A stretch of 64,000 nt of DNA from Sphingomonas jaspsi DSM 18422. Its GTDB lineage: Bacteria > Pseudomonadota > Alphaproteobacteria > Sphingomonadales > Sphingomonadaceae. The position numbers and the translations under genes were made by a program. The notes under the pieces were generated by a model, which was not told the origin of the DNA, made no database searches, and worked only from the letters and a program-made list of their open reading frames with translations. Location of the stretch: positions 2,167,810 through 2,231,809 of the forward strand of contig NZ_KK073876.1 in assembly GCF_000585415.1 (NCBI RefSeq), given 5' to 3'. Shown here piece after piece: positions 1 through 8,763 of the stretch (position 1 is the first letter of the stretch; the number at the start of each line of letters is the position of its first letter).

Positions 1-297
1 CAATATGGTGCCGATTTACTCGTGATTATCGTCGACAATGGCGCCTATGGCACCATCCGGATGCACCAGGAGCGGGATTATCCGGCGCGGCTTAGCGCAA
101 CCAGCCTCGCCAATCCGGACTTCGCCAAGCTGGCCGAAGCATTCGGGGGCTGGGCCGAGCGGGTCGAGAAGACTGAGGACTTCGAAGTGGCGCTGAAGCG
201 GGCGATGGAGCGCAAGGGCATCCGCCTGCTCCATTGCATCACCGACGTGAACGTGATCACCAACCAGACGACGATCGAAAAATTGCGCGCACGCTAG
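1..297 (+). CDS. TPP-dependent enzyme, C-terminal fragment (acetolactate-synthase-like)
   Basis: The reading frame is open from base 1, so the gene begins upstream of the window; 98 C-terminal residues are visible. The segment VDNGAYGTIRMHQE resembles the pyrophosphate-binding domain of acetolactate-synthase-like TPP enzymes, where NxxYGTIRxHQ follows the metal-binding GDG motif that would lie off the edge. The tail (LLHCITDVNVIT) fits the end of that domain. Known of the family: TPP enzymes that decarboxylate or condense 2-oxo acids. The substrate cannot be told from this fragment, and biosynthetic IlvB is less likely than a stand-alone paralogue. Confidence is good for the fold and low for the reaction. 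Confidence 0.75.
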   Translation, partial: QYGADLLVIIVDNGAYGTIRMHQERDYPARLSATSLANPDFAKLAEAFGGWAERVEKTEDFEVALKRAMERKGIRLLHCITDVNVITNQTTIEKLRAR

Positions 298-592
298 CGT
301 CCGTTGGGTTGAAACAAGATCGAGGGCCACCCGTCGCCGATCGCTACTTTTTTCGATGCGTCGTCGGCCGCTGTCTTCTTGGTCCCGACCACCACCAGTT
401 CGGCAGCGTCGCCGAAATTCCCGCGCCTCTTCGGGTCGAATCGATCTAGTCGGGTCCGTTGGTGCATCGTCCTTACCTCCGGTATTTCAAAGCGTTGCGT
501 CGGAATTCGTTGCGGGCGATCAGGTCCGCAATGGACATATGAAAAGGGCCGCCCCGAAGGACGGCCCTCACATCGATCGAAATGACGATCGC
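298..592. other. intergenic stretch without a supported gene
   Basis: About 300 bases between the TPP-enzyme fragment and the csbD gene. Open frames exist but their translations are basic and serine/arginine-rich with no recognisable motif. The only clear element is the csbD terminator hairpin near 545-568. Confidence 0.6.
541..569 (-). terminator. rho-independent terminator of csbD
   Basis: A 7-bp inverted repeat (AGGGCCG at 545-551, CGGCCCT at 562-568) is followed on the minus strand by a short T run. It sits 24 bases beyond the csbD stop codon, as expected for its terminator. Confidence 0.75.
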
Positions 593-775
593 TTAGAATT
601 CGTTGCCGGCAGCGTCTTCAAGGTCGCCCTTGACGTATTGCGCTTCGCCCTTTTCTTCCTGCAGCTTCCCTTCGGTTTCCAGCTCCGGATTGTTGGTCGC
701 GTCGCCGATGACCTGCTTGGTGTTGCCAATGGCTTCGTTGGTCATGCCTTTGACGTTTTCCTTGAACTCACCCAT
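593..775 (-). CDS. CsbD family stress-response protein
   Basis: A small hydrophilic protein of 60 residues. The pattern GEFKENVKGMTNEAIG followed by a Lys/Glu-rich tail and GDLEDAAGN is typical of the CsbD family, short proteins of unknown mechanism often induced by general stress or phosphate starvation. The start is the internal ATG at 775 because a good Shine-Dalgarno (AAAAGGAGAG) precedes it by a few bases; an upstream extension would be basic and unlike the family. The gene is monocistronic, with its own terminator downstream. Its function is not known beyond the family association with stress. Confidence 0.9.
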   Translation of the reverse strand: MGEFKENVKGMTNEAIGNTKQVIGDATNNPELETEGKLQEEKGEAQYVKGDLEDAAGNEF

Positions 776-870
776 TTCAACTCTCCTTTTCACTGGGGCC
801 TTATGGGTGGGAAACGAAGCGCGTCGGCGGCCGTTGCTCAACTCGTCGCTAAGCAGGTAATTTCGTCGCG

Positions 871-1641
871 CTAGATGAGTCCGGCTAGCGGGCTGGAGGG
901 ATCGGCGTAGCGGCGCTTCTGCATGCGCCCGGCAAGATAAGCCTCGCGCCCGGCCTCGACCGCCAGCTTCATGGCGCGGGCCATGCGGATCGGGTCCTTG
1001 GCTTCTGCGATGGCGGTATTCATCAGAACCCCGTCGCAGCCCAATTCCATCGCCACCGCCGCGTCGCTTGCGGTCCCGACACCGGCATCGACCAGGACCG
1101 GCACCTTCGCGCCCTCGACAATCAGACGGATGGTGACCAGGTTCTGGATACCGAGGCCCGACCCGATCGGCGCACCCAGCGGCATAATCGCCACCGCACC
1201 GGCGTCCTCAAGCTGCTTGGCAGCGATGGGATCGTCGACGCAATAGACCATGGGCAAGAAGCCCTCGTTGGCCAGCACCTCGGTCGCGCGCAGCGTTTCC
1301 TTCATGTTGGGATAAAGCGTGCGCGCCTCGCCCAGCACTTCAAGTTTGACCAGATCCCATCCCCCCGCCTCGCGCGCCAGGCGCAGCGTGCGGATCGCGT
1401 CTTCCGCAGTAAAGCATCCCGCGGTGTTGGGCAGGTAGGTCGTTTTCTTCGGGTCGATATAGTCCATCAGCACCGGCTGTGACGGGTCGGAAATGTTGAC
1501 CCGCCGCACGGCCACCGTGACGATTTCCGCGCCGCTCGCTTCCAGCGCCGCGGCGTTCTGCGCGAAATCCTTATATTTGCCGGTGCCGACGATCAGCCGC
1601 GAGGAAAAGGTCCGACCGGCAACGGTCCATGTGTCACTCAA
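871..1641 (-). CDS. thiG: thiazole synthase ThiG
   Basis: ThiG forms the thiazole phosphate ring of thiamine from 1-deoxy-D-xylulose 5-phosphate, dehydroglycine and the sulfur carried on ThiS. The sequence shows the family signatures: [10 protein letters not shown] near the N terminus, VTVAVRR, and the phosphate-binding [15 protein letters not shown] and [16 protein letters not shown] segments. The length of about 256 residues is normal. I chose the TTG at 1641 because a perfect GGAGG lies 8 bases upstream, inside the last codons of thiS; an alternative TTG at 1659 would overlap thiS and add six residues. Co-transcription with thiS is clear. No TPP riboswitch is visible, since the space upstream of thiS is only 55 bases. 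Confidence 0.96.
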   Translation of the reverse strand: MSDTWTVAGRTFSSRLIVGTGKYKDFAQNAAALEASGAEIVTVAVRRVNISDPSQPVLMDYIDPKKTTYLPNTAGCFTAEDAIRTLRLAREAGGWDLVKLEVLGEARTLYPNMKETLRATEVLANEGFLPMVYCVDDPIAAKQLEDAGAVAIMPLGAPIGSGLGIQNLVTIRLIVEGAKVPVLVDAGVGTASDAAVAMELGCDGVLMNTAIAEAKDPIRMARAMKLAVEAGREAYLAGRMQKRRYADPSSPLAGLI

Positions 1642-1645
1642 CTGC

Positions 1646-1852
1646 TCAACCTCCGCCAACGAAATGGACGATTTCGAACTTGTCCCCGTCCTTCACCTCA
1701 ACCTCGGCCAGCGTCGATCGCGGGACGATGGCAAGGTTACGTTCGACCGCCACCTTGGTCGGATCGAGCCCGAACTGGGCGATCATCCCGGAAATGGTGG
1801 TTCCCGCTTCGAACTGTCGGGTTTCGCCATTGATGGTGACGGTAAGACTCAT
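1646..1852 (-). CDS. thiS: sulfur carrier protein ThiS
   Basis: A 68-residue ubiquitin-fold protein that carries sulfur as a C-terminal thiocarboxylate to ThiG. The C terminus ends in ...FVGGG, matching the required terminal Gly-Gly. The N terminus [10 protein letters not shown] and the [11 protein letters not shown] segment are typical. I chose the ATG at 1852 because it gives the normal length; the longer frame would run back into aroQ on the other strand. It lies directly before thiG with 4 bases between them, so the two gene products that act together are made together. Confidence 0.95.
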   Translation of the reverse strand: MSLTVTINGETRQFEAGTTISGMIAQFGLDPTKVAVERNLAIVPRSTLAEVEVKDGDKFEIVHFVGGG

Positions 1853-1907
1853 GGGCTGGTCAGCTTTCGCTTCACGGACGGGACGAGTGCCCATATAGGG
1901 GCTCGCC

Positions 1908-2348
1908 ATGGCGACGCCACCGCTGATCTTCGTCCTCAACGGGCCGAACCTCAATTTGCTCGGGACTCGCGAGCCCCACATCTACGGCACCGACACCCTA
2001 GACGACATTGCTGCCCGGCTGATGTCGGAGGCCGAGCTGATCGGCGTGTCGCTCGACATCCGCCAGTCGAATCACGAAGGGCATCTGATCGACTGGCTGC
2101 ACGAGGCGGCGGCGGTCGGTGCAAAGGCGGTGATCATCAACCCCGGCGGCTACAGCCACACGTCGGTCGCACTGCACGACGCGGTAAAGGCGGTCCCGAC
2201 TCCGGTGATCGAGGTTCATTTGAGCGACCCCGAAACGCGCGAGGCCTTCCGCCACATCGACCTCGTCGCGCTCGCCGCGACCATGGTCATCAAGGGCGAA
2301 GGCGCGCGTGGCTATTCGCTGGCACTGGACGCGGCGGCCCGGCTCTGA
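1908..2348 (+). CDS. aroQ: type II 3-dehydroquinate dehydratase
   Basis: Catalyses dehydration of 3-dehydroquinate to 3-dehydroshikimate, step three of the shikimate pathway, as a cytosolic dodecamer. The 146-residue length is usual. The N-terminal [13 protein letters not shown] is the type II signature, followed by the catalytic Tyr in HIYG, the active-site [12 protein letters not shown] loop and the catalytic His in VIEVHLSDP. It is transcribed away from thiSG and followed at 40 bases by accB; this spacing would allow a common transcript, which cannot be shown from sequence. Confidence 0.97.
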   Translation: MATPPLIFVLNGPNLNLLGTREPHIYGTDTLDDIAARLMSEAELIGVSLDIRQSNHEGHLIDWLHEAAAVGAKAVIINPGGYSHTSVALHDAVKAVPTPVIEVHLSDPETREAFRHIDLVALAATMVIKGEGARGYSLALDAAARL

Positions 2349-2387
2349 CACAGGGCGCCCCTACGTTTTTCGCGGAGATTGAAAATC

Positions 2388-2873
2388 ATGGCCGATCACA
2401 AGGAAGGACATTCGATGCGGGTCGACACCGCCCTGGTGCGCGAACTCGCCGAACTGCTTTCCAGCAATGACCTGAGCGAAATCGAGGTCGAAGACGGCGA
2501 TCGCAAGATCAAGGTGAAGCGCGGCGGCCAGCAGGTCGTCAGCTACGCCCCCGCGCCCGCTGCGGCCCCCGCGCCCGCCGCTGCACCGGCGCCGAGCGCG
2601 CCCCAGCCCGCCGCCGAAGCCGCGCCTGCCGCAGCCCCTGCCGATGCGGTCAAGTCTCCGATGGTCGGCACCGCCTATCTCTCGCCTGAACCCGGCGCCA
2701 AGCCGTTCATCGCGGTCGGACAGCCCGTGAAGCAGGGCGACACGCTGATGATCATCGAGGCGATGAAGGTGATGAACCCGATCACCGCGCCCAAGGCCGG
2801 CACGATCAGCCAGATCCTGATCGGCGACAACCAGCCGGTCGAGTTCGACCAGCCGCTGGTCGTCATCGGGTAA
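2388..2873 (+). CDS. accB: acetyl-CoA carboxylase biotin carboxyl carrier protein
   Basis: Carries biotin between biotin carboxylase and carboxyltransferase in the first step of fatty acid synthesis. The 161 residues comprise a short N-terminal helix domain, a flexible Ala/Pro-rich linker (about residues 45-85) and a C-terminal biotinyl domain with the acceptor lysine in IEAMKVMNP (about residue 127). The ATG at 2388 is preceded by GGAG at a long spacing; an internal ATG at 2415 preceded by AAGGAAGG is an alternative giving a protein 9 residues shorter. It is followed 7 bases later by accC, the usual accBC arrangement. Confidence 0.95.
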   Translation: MADHKEGHSMRVDTALVRELAELLSSNDLSEIEVEDGDRKIKVKRGGQQVVSYAPAPAAAPAPAAAPAPSAPQPAAEAAPAAAPADAVKSPMVGTAYLSPEPGAKPFIAVGQPVKQGDTLMIIEAMKVMNPITAPKAGTISQILIGDNQPVEFDQPLVVIG

Positions 2874-2880
2874 TCGAACG

Positions 2881-4233
2881 ATGGCTATCCAGAAGCTGCT
2901 GATCGCCAACCGCGGCGAGATTGCGCTGCGCATCCACCGCGCCTGCCACGAAATGGGCATCAAGACGGTCGCGGTGCATTCGACCGCCGACGCCGACGCG
3001 ATGCACGTGCGCCTCGCCGACGAAGCGGTCTGCATCGGCCCGCCGGCGGCCAAGGACAGCTACCTCAACATTGCCAACATCATCTCGGCGGCGGAAATCA
3101 CCCACGCCGACGCGGTCCATCCGGGTTACGGCTTCCTCAGCGAAAACGCGCAGTTCGCGGAGATCGTCGAGAGCCACAATCTCATTTGGGTCGGCCCGAA
3201 GCCCGAGCATATCCGCATCATGGGCGACAAGATCGAAGCCAAGCGCACCGCCGCGGCCCTCGGCCTGCCGCTCGTTCCCGGCTCGCCCGGCCCGCTCGAC
3301 AGCGTCGACGAAGCCAAGGCGCTGGCCAAGGACATCGGCTACCCGGTCCTGATCAAGGCCGCATCGGGCGGCGGCGGACGCGGCATGAAGGTCGTGCCCG
3401 ACGAGGACCAGCTGGAAAGCCTGATGGGCCAGGCAGCGTCGGAGGCCAAGGCCGCCTTCGGCGATGCCACCGTCTATATGGAAAAATATCTCGGCGACCC
3501 GCGTCACATCGAATTCCAGGTGTTCGGCGACGGCAATGGCGAGGCGATCCACGTCGGCGAGCGCGACTGTTCGATCCAGCGCCGTCACCAGAAAGTGATC
3601 GAGGAAGCCCCCTCACCCGTCATCAGCGCGGAACAGCGCGCGCACATGGGCGAGGTCGTCCGCAAGGCGATGGCCGATATGGGCTATCGCGGCGCCGGCA
3701 CGATCGAATTCCTGTACGAGAATGGCGAATTCTATTTCATCGAGATGAACACCCGCCTGCAGGTCGAACATCCGGTGACCGAAATGATCAGCGGCCTCGA
3801 CCTCGTCCGCGAACAAATTCGCGTTGCGCAGGGCGACGGGCTGTCGGTGCGCCAGGAAGATATCCAGCTTCACGGCCACGCCATCGAATGCCGCATCAAC
3901 GCCGAGGACCCGAAGACCTTCGCGCCGTCGCCGGGACTCGTGAAAAATTATGTCGCGCCCGGCGGCATGCATGTCCGCGTCGATAGCGGCATGTACGCCG
4001 GCTATAAGGTGCCGCCCTATTACGACAGCATGATCGGCAAGCTCATCGTCTATGGCCGCACCCGCGAAGGCTGCATCCTGCGCCTGAAGCGCGCGCTCGA
4101 AGAGTTCGTCGTGGACGGCATGAAGACCACGGTGCCGCTCCACCAGGCGATCATCCGCACGGAAGCGTTCCAGAAGGGCGACTATACAATCAAGTGGCTC
4201 GAGCAGTGGCTCGAGGCGCAAGACGGCGAATGA
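2881..4233 (+). CDS. accC: acetyl-CoA carboxylase biotin carboxylase subunit
   Basis: ATP-dependent carboxylation of the biotin on AccB. The 450-residue length is exactly that of the family. Visible features are the N-terminal [14 protein letters not shown], the ATP-grasp glycine loop in [26 protein letters not shown], the [11 protein letters not shown] segment, and the catalytic [17 protein letters not shown]. It shares an operon with accB, and its stop codon overlaps the start of the ACT-domain gene by ATGA. Confidence 0.97.
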   Translation: MAIQKLLIANRGEIALRIHRACHEMGIKTVAVHSTADADAMHVRLADEAVCIGPPAAKDSYLNIANIISAAEITHADAVHPGYGFLSENAQFAEIVESHNLIWVGPKPEHIRIMGDKIEAKRTAAALGLPLVPGSPGPLDSVDEAKALAKDIGYPVLIKAASGGGGRGMKVVPDEDQLESLMGQAASEAKAAFGDATVYMEKYLGDPRHIEFQVFGDGNGEAIHVGERDCSIQRRHQKVIEEAPSPVISAEQRAHMGEVVRKAMADMGYRGAGTIEFLYENGEFYFIEMNTRLQVEHPVTEMISGLDLVREQIRVAQGDGLSVRQEDIQLHGHAIECRINAEDPKTFAPSPGLVKNYVAPGGMHVRVDSGMYAGYKVPPYYDSMIGKLIVYGRTREGCILRLKRALEEFVVDGMKTTVPLHQAIIRTEAFQKGDYTIKWLEQWLEAQDGE

Positions 4234-4595
4234 CCCGCCTGTCGCCCAGGCTGGCGACGGAAGAATATGGCTTTGCGACGCTCGAGCCCGGCCGCGACGT
4301 GCCGCCGGGGCTGGTGCCGCTCGCCACCTTTGCCGAGGATGAGGGGCTTAGCCTTGTCGCACCGGTAGCATCGCTGGATGCGGCGGGCGTTACATGCCAG
4401 CGCGGTTTCGCCCGTATCAGCTTGGGCCTTACCAGCGCGCTGGAGGGTGTCGGGCTAACCGCTGCCGTTTCCGCGGCACTCGCGTACGCGGACATCAGCT
4501 GCAACATGATCGCCGCCTATCACCACGATCATCTGTTCGTGCCGTGGGAGCGGCGCGACGAGGCTTTTGGGATCGTGGGCGCCGTCGATATTTAG
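4230..4595 (+). CDS. ACT-domain protein (DUF2241/COG3602-like)
   Basis: A 121-residue protein resembling small stand-alone ACT-domain proteins: an N-terminal region with EEYGFATL, then segments such as [23 protein letters not shown] and the tail [19 protein letters not shown] domains usually bind amino acids and act as sensors; the role of this group is unknown. The start overlaps the accC stop by ATGA, so translation is probably coupled to accC. That suggests, but does not prove, a connection to acyl-CoA carboxylation control. Confidence 0.8.
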   Translation: MTRLSPRLATEEYGFATLEPGRDVPPGLVPLATFAEDEGLSLVAPVASLDAAGVTCQRGFARISLGLTSALEGVGLTAAVSAALAYADISCNMIAAYHHDHLFVPWERRDEAFGIVGAVDI

Positions 4596-4649
4596 GGCTG
4601 CGGCCTTTGCCCGGCCCGTGTTAGCGTAAGTGAAAACAAGGGGGAGGGC

Positions 4650-5081
4650 ATGATGATCGTCATGACGATGGCCGCGCTGGCCATGGTGTCCGCGGCACCC
4701 GAACGCATCGGACAGCCGATGCTCGACGGCAAGCCCCTGCCCTTTTCCGAGGCCGTGCGCGTAGGCGATATGCTGTACCTGTCGGGACAGATCGGCCGCA
4801 CGCCCGACGGCAAGCTGCCAGCCGGGATCGAGGCGCAGGCGCGGCAAACGATGGACAATATCGGGGCGACGTTGGCCAAGGCAGGGGCCGGCTGGAACGA
4901 CGTCGTCAAATGCACCGTCATGCTCGACGACATGAAGGATTGGCCCGCGTTCAATGCGGTCTATGCTACCTACTTCAAAGACAAGAAATTCCCCGCTCGT
5001 AGCGCCTTCGACGCTGACGGCCTTGTGCTCGGTGCACTGGTCGAGGTCGAATGCTTCGCCGTCGTCCGGAAAGGCAACTGA
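4650..5081 (+). CDS. secreted RidA/YjgF-family protein
   Basis: A RidA-like fold of about 120 residues (VRVGDMLYLSGQIGRTPDG, AGWNDVVKCTVMLDDMKDWPAFNAVYATYF, FPARSAF) preceded by a hydrophobic N-terminal segment of about 15 residues that looks like a signal peptide. Known of the family: many members hydrolyse reactive enamines, with a catalytic Arg near the C terminus; here the Arg in FPARSAF is in place. Export would be unusual for the classical RidA role. A strong GGGGAGGG precedes the start. The transporter gene follows 1 base after the stop, so the two are co-expressed. Confidence 0.85.
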   Translation: MMIVMTMAALAMVSAAPERIGQPMLDGKPLPFSEAVRVGDMLYLSGQIGRTPDGKLPAGIEAQARQTMDNIGATLAKAGAGWNDVVKCTVMLDDMKDWPAFNAVYATYFKDKKFPARSAFDADGLVLGALVEVECFAVVRKGN

Positions 5082-5082
5082 C

Positions 5083-6318
5083 ATGGCGACCGCCGCGAAG
5101 CGCGTAGGCGACGGTGCGATCGGCTTGACCATCCTCCTGTCGGCGATGGTCTTGCTCAACTACGTCGATCGAGGGGCGCTGGGGATTGCCGCCCCGAAAC
5201 TGAAAGAAGAATTGGGACTGGACGCGACCAGCTTCGGGCTGGCCGTGTCGGCCTTTGCCTGGATCTATGCCCCGGCCCAATTTGCGGTCGGCTGGATGAT
5301 CAGCCGCGTTTGCGTCTATCGGCTGGTCGCGATCGGGCTGCTGGTCTGGGCGCTGGCCACAACCTTCACCGGGATTGTGACGGGCCTGGCCGCGCTGGTC
5401 GCGATGCGGGTTTTGCTGGGAATCGGGGAGGGCGTCGCCTTTCCTTCGGTCTCGGCGATCATTGCTCGCCACGTCCCATCGCACCGGCGCGGTCTCGCCA
5501 ATTCCGTCGTCAGCGCGTCGCTGGCTTACGGGCCGGCACTCGGCACCTTTGCCGGCGGGATTATCCTTGCGACGCTGGGCTGGCGGCCGATCTTTCTCAT
5601 CTTCGGCCTTGTGACCGTCGTATGGCTGCTGCCTTGGCTGGTCGCGTCCAAGCCGCATTGGCGAAGCTCCGATCCGGTCAGCGAGCGGGCGACGATGATG
5701 GCAGTGATGAAGCAGCCAGCTGCGTGGATCGTCGGCCTCGGTCATTTTGCCAACACCTACGGCTTCTACTTCCTGCTCGCGTGGTTGCCACTGTTCCTCG
5801 TGTCCACGCGCGGGTTGTCGATCCTGCTGATGACCGAGATGCTCACCGTGCTTTACCTGGTCCAGGGAACGGCTGCGCTGTTCGTCGGCTGGCTGAGCGA
5901 CCGTCTCTCCCACCGTTATGACGAGAGCCGCGTCCGTCGGTCGCTGATGGCCGCCGGGCACATCATCGGTGGTATTGCGATCATTGGCATCGGCAATTCG
6001 ACGACGACCGAGGCCCTGATGGGTTGGCTGCTGTTGGCCGGCATCGCGGCGTCGCCCGGAGGATCGCAATGCTACGCCATCGCACAAATGTACGCGGGCA
6101 AGCGCGCGTCGGGGCCGTTCGTGGGCATTATGAACGGCATCGGCAATACCAGCGGCATCATCGGCCCCATCCTGACCGGCGTGCTGGTCGATCGGTTCGG
6201 CTATCATCCCGCCTTTCAAGTGGCGGCCGCCATATCGATCATTGGCGGGCTCTGGTGGTGGTTCGCACTTCCCCGAATTCGTCCGCTATTCGACGCCGAT
6301 GCTTCCTCTAGTATCTAG
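5083..6318 (+). CDS. MFS transporter, anion:cation symporter-like
   Basis: A 411-residue membrane protein with about 12 hydrophobic segments. The start LLNYVDRGALGIAAPKLKEELGLD and the conserved loop around VGWMISRVCVYR, plus LLGIGEGVAFPSVSAIIARHVP, place it in the ACS branch of the major facilitator superfamily, whose members take up organic acids such as hexuronates or tartrate. The substrate cannot be predicted. It is translated directly after the RidA-like gene; a shared role in handling an amino- or keto-acid compound is an inference. Confidence 0.88.
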   Translation: MATAAKRVGDGAIGLTILLSAMVLLNYVDRGALGIAAPKLKEELGLDATSFGLAVSAFAWIYAPAQFAVGWMISRVCVYRLVAIGLLVWALATTFTGIVTGLAALVAMRVLLGIGEGVAFPSVSAIIARHVPSHRRGLANSVVSASLAYGPALGTFAGGIILATLGWRPIFLIFGLVTVVWLLPWLVASKPHWRSSDPVSERATMMAVMKQPAAWIVGLGHFANTYGFYFLLAWLPLFLVSTRGLSILLMTEMLTVLYLVQGTAALFVGWLSDRLSHRYDESRVRRSLMAAGHIIGGIAIIGIGNSTTTEALMGWLLLAGIAASPGGSQCYAIAQMYAGKRASGPFVGIMNGIGNTSGIIGPILTGVLVDRFGYHPAFQVAAAISIIGGLWWWFALPRIRPLFDADASSSI

Positions 6319-6351
6319 AAATAGCGGTCGGACGACGGCATGTATGGCCGC

Positions 6352-6699
6352 ATGAAAGCCACCATCTACCACAACCCGAAATGCGGCACGTCGCGCAAGA
6401 CGCTGGCCATCCTCGAAGAAGCCGGTGCCGACGTCACCGTCATCGAATATTTGAAGACACCGCCCAGCCGCGACGAGCTGAAGCGCCTCTATGCCCGCGC
6501 CGGGATGACCGCGCACGACGGCCTTCGCGCCAAGGAAGATCTCGCCGCCGAACTCGGCCTGCGGGACGAAGGCGTCAGCGAAGACAGGATCCTCGACGCG
6601 ATGATGGAACATCCGATCCTCATCAACCGGCCGCTGGTCGAAACCGAAAAGGGCGTGAAGCTCTGCCGCCCGCAGGAAGAAGTGCACGCACTGCTGTGA
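6352..6699 (+). CDS. arsC: ArsC-family arsenate reductase (glutaredoxin type)
   Basis: A 115-residue thioredoxin-fold protein. The N-terminal motif NPKCGTSRKTL contains the catalytic cysteine (residue 11 with the ATG at 6352), and the conserved ILINRPLVET segment supports the ArsC rather than the Spx/YffB branch. Known of the family: glutathione/glutaredoxin-linked reduction of arsenate to arsenite. No arsR, arsB or acr3 gene is nearby. Its stop overlaps the GTG start of aat by GTGA, so it may simply be a housekeeping ArsC homologue. Confidence 0.9.
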   Translation: MKATIYHNPKCGTSRKTLAILEEAGADVTVIEYLKTPPSRDELKRLYARAGMTAHDGLRAKEDLAAELGLRDEGVSEDRILDAMMEHPILINRPLVETEKGVKLCRPQEEVHALL

Positions 6700-7445
6700 G
6701 CGGACCGCTCGACCCGCGGATGTTGCTGCGCGGCTATGCCGCGGGCATCTTCCCGATGTCCGACGCGCGCGACGCCGACGATATCTTCTGGGTCGAACCG
6801 CGCGAGCGCGCGATCCTGCCGCTGGATGCTTTCCACTGCTCGCGCTCGCTCGCCAAAAGACTGAGGTCGGGCCGGTTTCGGTTGACCTGCGACACCGCCT
6901 TTCACGATGTCATCCTCGCCTGCGCCGACCGTGACGAGACATGGATCAACGACAGCATCGAGCGGGCGGTCATGGGCCTGTACGCGTCAGGCCATGCCCA
7001 TTCGATCGAATGCTGGGAAAAGGATCGACTGGTCGGCGGCCTCTATGGCGTGAAGCTGGGACGGGCCTTTTTCGGCGAATCCATGTTCAGCAGGTCGACC
7101 GATGCTTCGAAGGTCGCGCTCGCCTGGCTGGTCGCACGGCTTCGCGTCGGCCATTACACGCTGCTCGACTGCCAGTTCATGACCGATCATCTGGCGTCGC
7201 TCGGCGCCAAAACTGTCAGCCGCGAGACTTATGCCGGATTGCTCGGCGCCTCATTGTCGTCGGCGGTCGGCGGGGCTGGATTGTCCGAAGGTTCGGTCGC
7301 TTCCGGTTCGGCAGCGTCGGGCGAAGCGGCATTGCCACCGCCCGATTTCGGCGCGCTCGACCGGTTGCTGGACGCGGCCGGGGCGTCGGGCGCCGCCGGT
7401 CCAGCCGGCCACTTCATCTCGCAGCTTTTGGGCCAGACGTCGTAG
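6696..7445 (+). CDS. aat: leucyl/phenylalanyl-tRNA-protein transferase
   Basis: Adds Leu or Phe from charged tRNA to N-terminal Arg or Lys of proteins, marking them for ClpAP degradation by the N-end rule. The sequence shows GYAAGIFPM, FWVEPRERAILPL, the WINDSIERAVMGLYASGHAHSIE core, and GRAFFGESMFSR...LLDCQFMTDHLASLGAKTVSR. The GTG start at 6696 overlaps the arsC stop by GTGA. The C-terminal part (about residues 185-240) is an unusual Gly/Ala/Ser-rich stretch before the final QLLGQTS. The last 217 bases are overlapped by the DUF2155 gene on the opposite strand. Confidence 0.95.
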   Translation: MSGPLDPRMLLRGYAAGIFPMSDARDADDIFWVEPRERAILPLDAFHCSRSLAKRLRSGRFRLTCDTAFHDVILACADRDETWINDSIERAVMGLYASGHAHSIECWEKDRLVGGLYGVKLGRAFFGESMFSRSTDASKVALAWLVARLRVGHYTLLDCQFMTDHLASLGAKTVSRETYAGLLGASLSSAVGGAGLSEGSVASGSAASGEAALPPPDFGALDRLLDAAGASGAAGPAGHFISQLLGQTS

Positions 7446-7867
7446 GTTGGGTCCTCGACGACGTTCAGCGACGGGCTTTCCTTGTAGAGCCAGCCCGAAA
7501 AGCGTCGGTACCATTTATTATCGGGACGGCGAACATCGACCTGGACGAAGGCGCCGGTCAGCTTCTCCGCTTCCCAAGGCGCCGCGGTTTCGCAGGCACG
7601 CAGCCTTACGACCACGTCCTTCACGCGGATGGCCTGACCCGGCTTGAGCCGCAGATCCTTGACGATGCCATTCCGCTTGTTGAGCAGGCCGATAACCGCG
7701 ATCCGCTCGGCCATCGGCGTAACGCCGGGCTGGTTGGCGCTCGCCCGCGGAACGTCGGTCGTCACCGCCCGGTTGCCGTCGACGTCATTCTCCTGACCGC
7801 CACCAAGGCGATCACAGCCGCCAAGCGCGAAAAGGCCGAGCGCGGCGAGAGGCAGGACGAAGCGCAC
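7229..7867 (-). CDS. DUF2155 lipoprotein-like protein
   Basis: A 212-residue protein. The core (GIVKDLRLKPGQAIRVKDVVVRLRACE...SGWLYKESPSLNVVEDPTYDVWPKSC) matches the DUF2155 family, periplasmic proteins of alphaproteobacteria with no assigned function. The GTG at 7867 gives a hydrophobic N terminus ending in LFALGGC, a lipobox, so export and lipidation are likely. The stop of the NDUFA12-like gene lies 2 bases upstream. The domain ends near base 7435; the last roughly 65 residues (Ala/Pro/Asn/Glu-rich) are read entirely antisense to the 3' end of aat. Confidence 0.9.
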   Translation of the reverse strand: MRFVLPLAALGLFALGGCDRLGGGQENDVDGNRAVTTDVPRASANQPGVTPMAERIAVIGLLNKRNGIVKDLRLKPGQAIRVKDVVVRLRACETAAPWEAEKLTGAFVQVDVRRPDNKWYRRFSGWLYKESPSLNVVEDPTYDVWPKSCEMKWPAGPAAPDAPAASSNRSSAPKSGGGNAASPDAAEPEATEPSDNPAPPTADDNEAPSNPA

Positions 7868-7869
7868 GT

Positions 7870-8253
7870 TTATTCGGGCTTCCACGCCTCGTAATCGCCC
7901 GTCGCCGGCGCGCGACGCCCGCTGCGCGCCAGCGAACCGCTGGGCCGATAGGTTCGCTCGGTGCCGGTAAGGTTGGGCTGGGGCGCCTGTTCGAACGGCC
8001 GGCGCGGCGGAAGTGACTTTTCGGGGATCTCGTCGATCGTGCCGCGCAGCCACGCATTCCAGCCCGGAGGAACCCGGCTTGAATCGTTGTTGCCGTCGTA
8101 GATCACCCAGCGGCGGGTCGGATCCTTGCGATGCTGGAAATAGATATTGCCCGCATCGTCGCGACCCATTTCCTCGCCATGACGACGCGAAAAGAAGGTC
8201 GTGCCCCAGGAGGCACCGTTCCACCAGGTGAAGGCATTTGCGAAAAGTCCCAT
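7870..8253 (-). CDS. NADH:ubiquinone oxidoreductase subunit NDUFA12-like
   Basis: A 127-residue protein with a typical NDUFA12 (B17.2) pattern: an N-terminal WNGASWGTTFFSRRHGEEMGRD followed by GNIYFQ, RRWVIYDG and WNAWLRGTIDEIP. In alphaproteobacteria this is an accessory subunit of respiratory complex I on the cytoplasmic side. The ATG at 8253 starts the conserved domain. It is encoded far from any nuo operon here, next to the DUF2155 gene with a 2-base gap; that pairing suggests an ancient operon rather than a shared function. Confidence 0.93.
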   Translation of the reverse strand: MGLFANAFTWWNGASWGTTFFSRRHGEEMGRDDAGNIYFQHRKDPTRRWVIYDGNNDSSRVPPGWNAWLRGTIDEIPEKSLPPRRPFEQAPQPNLTGTERTYRPSGSLARSGRRAPATGDYEAWKPE

Positions 8254-8296
8254 GGGTTCGCGCCTTTGCCGCTTTAGGCCGCCAGTGGCAAGCCGG

Positions 8297-8734
8297 TCAT
8301 TTGCCCCAACTGACCTTGTCGCCCGCCTTGATGCCCAGTTCGGCGGATTCGCCGCCATTGATCTCCAGCACGGCCGCGACGTCGCCGTCCGAATAAATCG
8401 GTTCAAGCGACATCGGGACCGCATTTTCCGCGATGTTGGCGATGCTGCCGTCCTTGCGCACGAAAATGAGGTCGAGCGGGATATAGGTGTTCTTCATCCA
8501 GAAACTGGCGATCCGCACTTCATCGAAAGGGAAGATCATGCCGTGATCGCGCGCCATTTCCTGACGATACATCAGGCCGGTCTGCTGTTCCTGCGGGCTG
8601 GCGGCGACTTCGACGGTGAAGCGATGCGTCTTGCCGCTCGACACGATGGTCAGCGGAACCTGCTCAAGACCGGCGGGCGACTGGCCGAGCGACGCGCTGC
8701 TCCCCGGGGCGGCGCTGCAGGCGGCGGTGGTCAT
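8297..8734 (-). CDS. DUF192 domain protein, probable lipoprotein (start uncertain)
   Basis: The DUF192 domain is clear: HRFTVEVAASPQEQQTGLMYRQ, MIFPFDEVRIASFWMKNTYIPLDLIFV, and AAVLEINGGES. The function of the family is unknown; it is often exported. The nearest conventional start is the ATG at 8734, but that begins inside what looks like a complete lipoprotein signal peptide (RLIAQALAAGLLMTTAAC). The full signal would need a CTG at 8767, which overlaps the stop of the cold-shock gene as CTGA, or an ATT at 8779. No ATG, GTG or TTG gives it. The end is certain; the start is not. Confidence 0.85.
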   Translation of the reverse strand: MTTAACSAAPGSSASLGQSPAGLEQVPLTIVSSGKTHRFTVEVAASPQEQQTGLMYRQEMARDHGMIFPFDEVRIASFWMKNTYIPLDLIFVRKDGSIANIAENAVPMSLEPIYSDGDVAAVLEINGGESAELGIKAGDKVSWGK

Positions 8735-8763
8735 GAGGAGGCCGGCGGCGAGCGCCTGCGCGA

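Noticed and set aside
1853..1907. TPP riboswitch in front of thiSG
   Set aside because: Only 55 bases separate thiS from the divergent aroQ, too short for the aptamer, and no THI-box sequences are visible.
2530..2640. GC-rich repeats in accB as a DNA repeat array
   Set aside because: They encode the Ala/Pro linker of the biotin carrier and are ordinary for this protein.
4596..4649. Terminator after the ACT-domain gene
   Set aside because: The GGGC/GCCC pairs there are imperfect and no T run follows.
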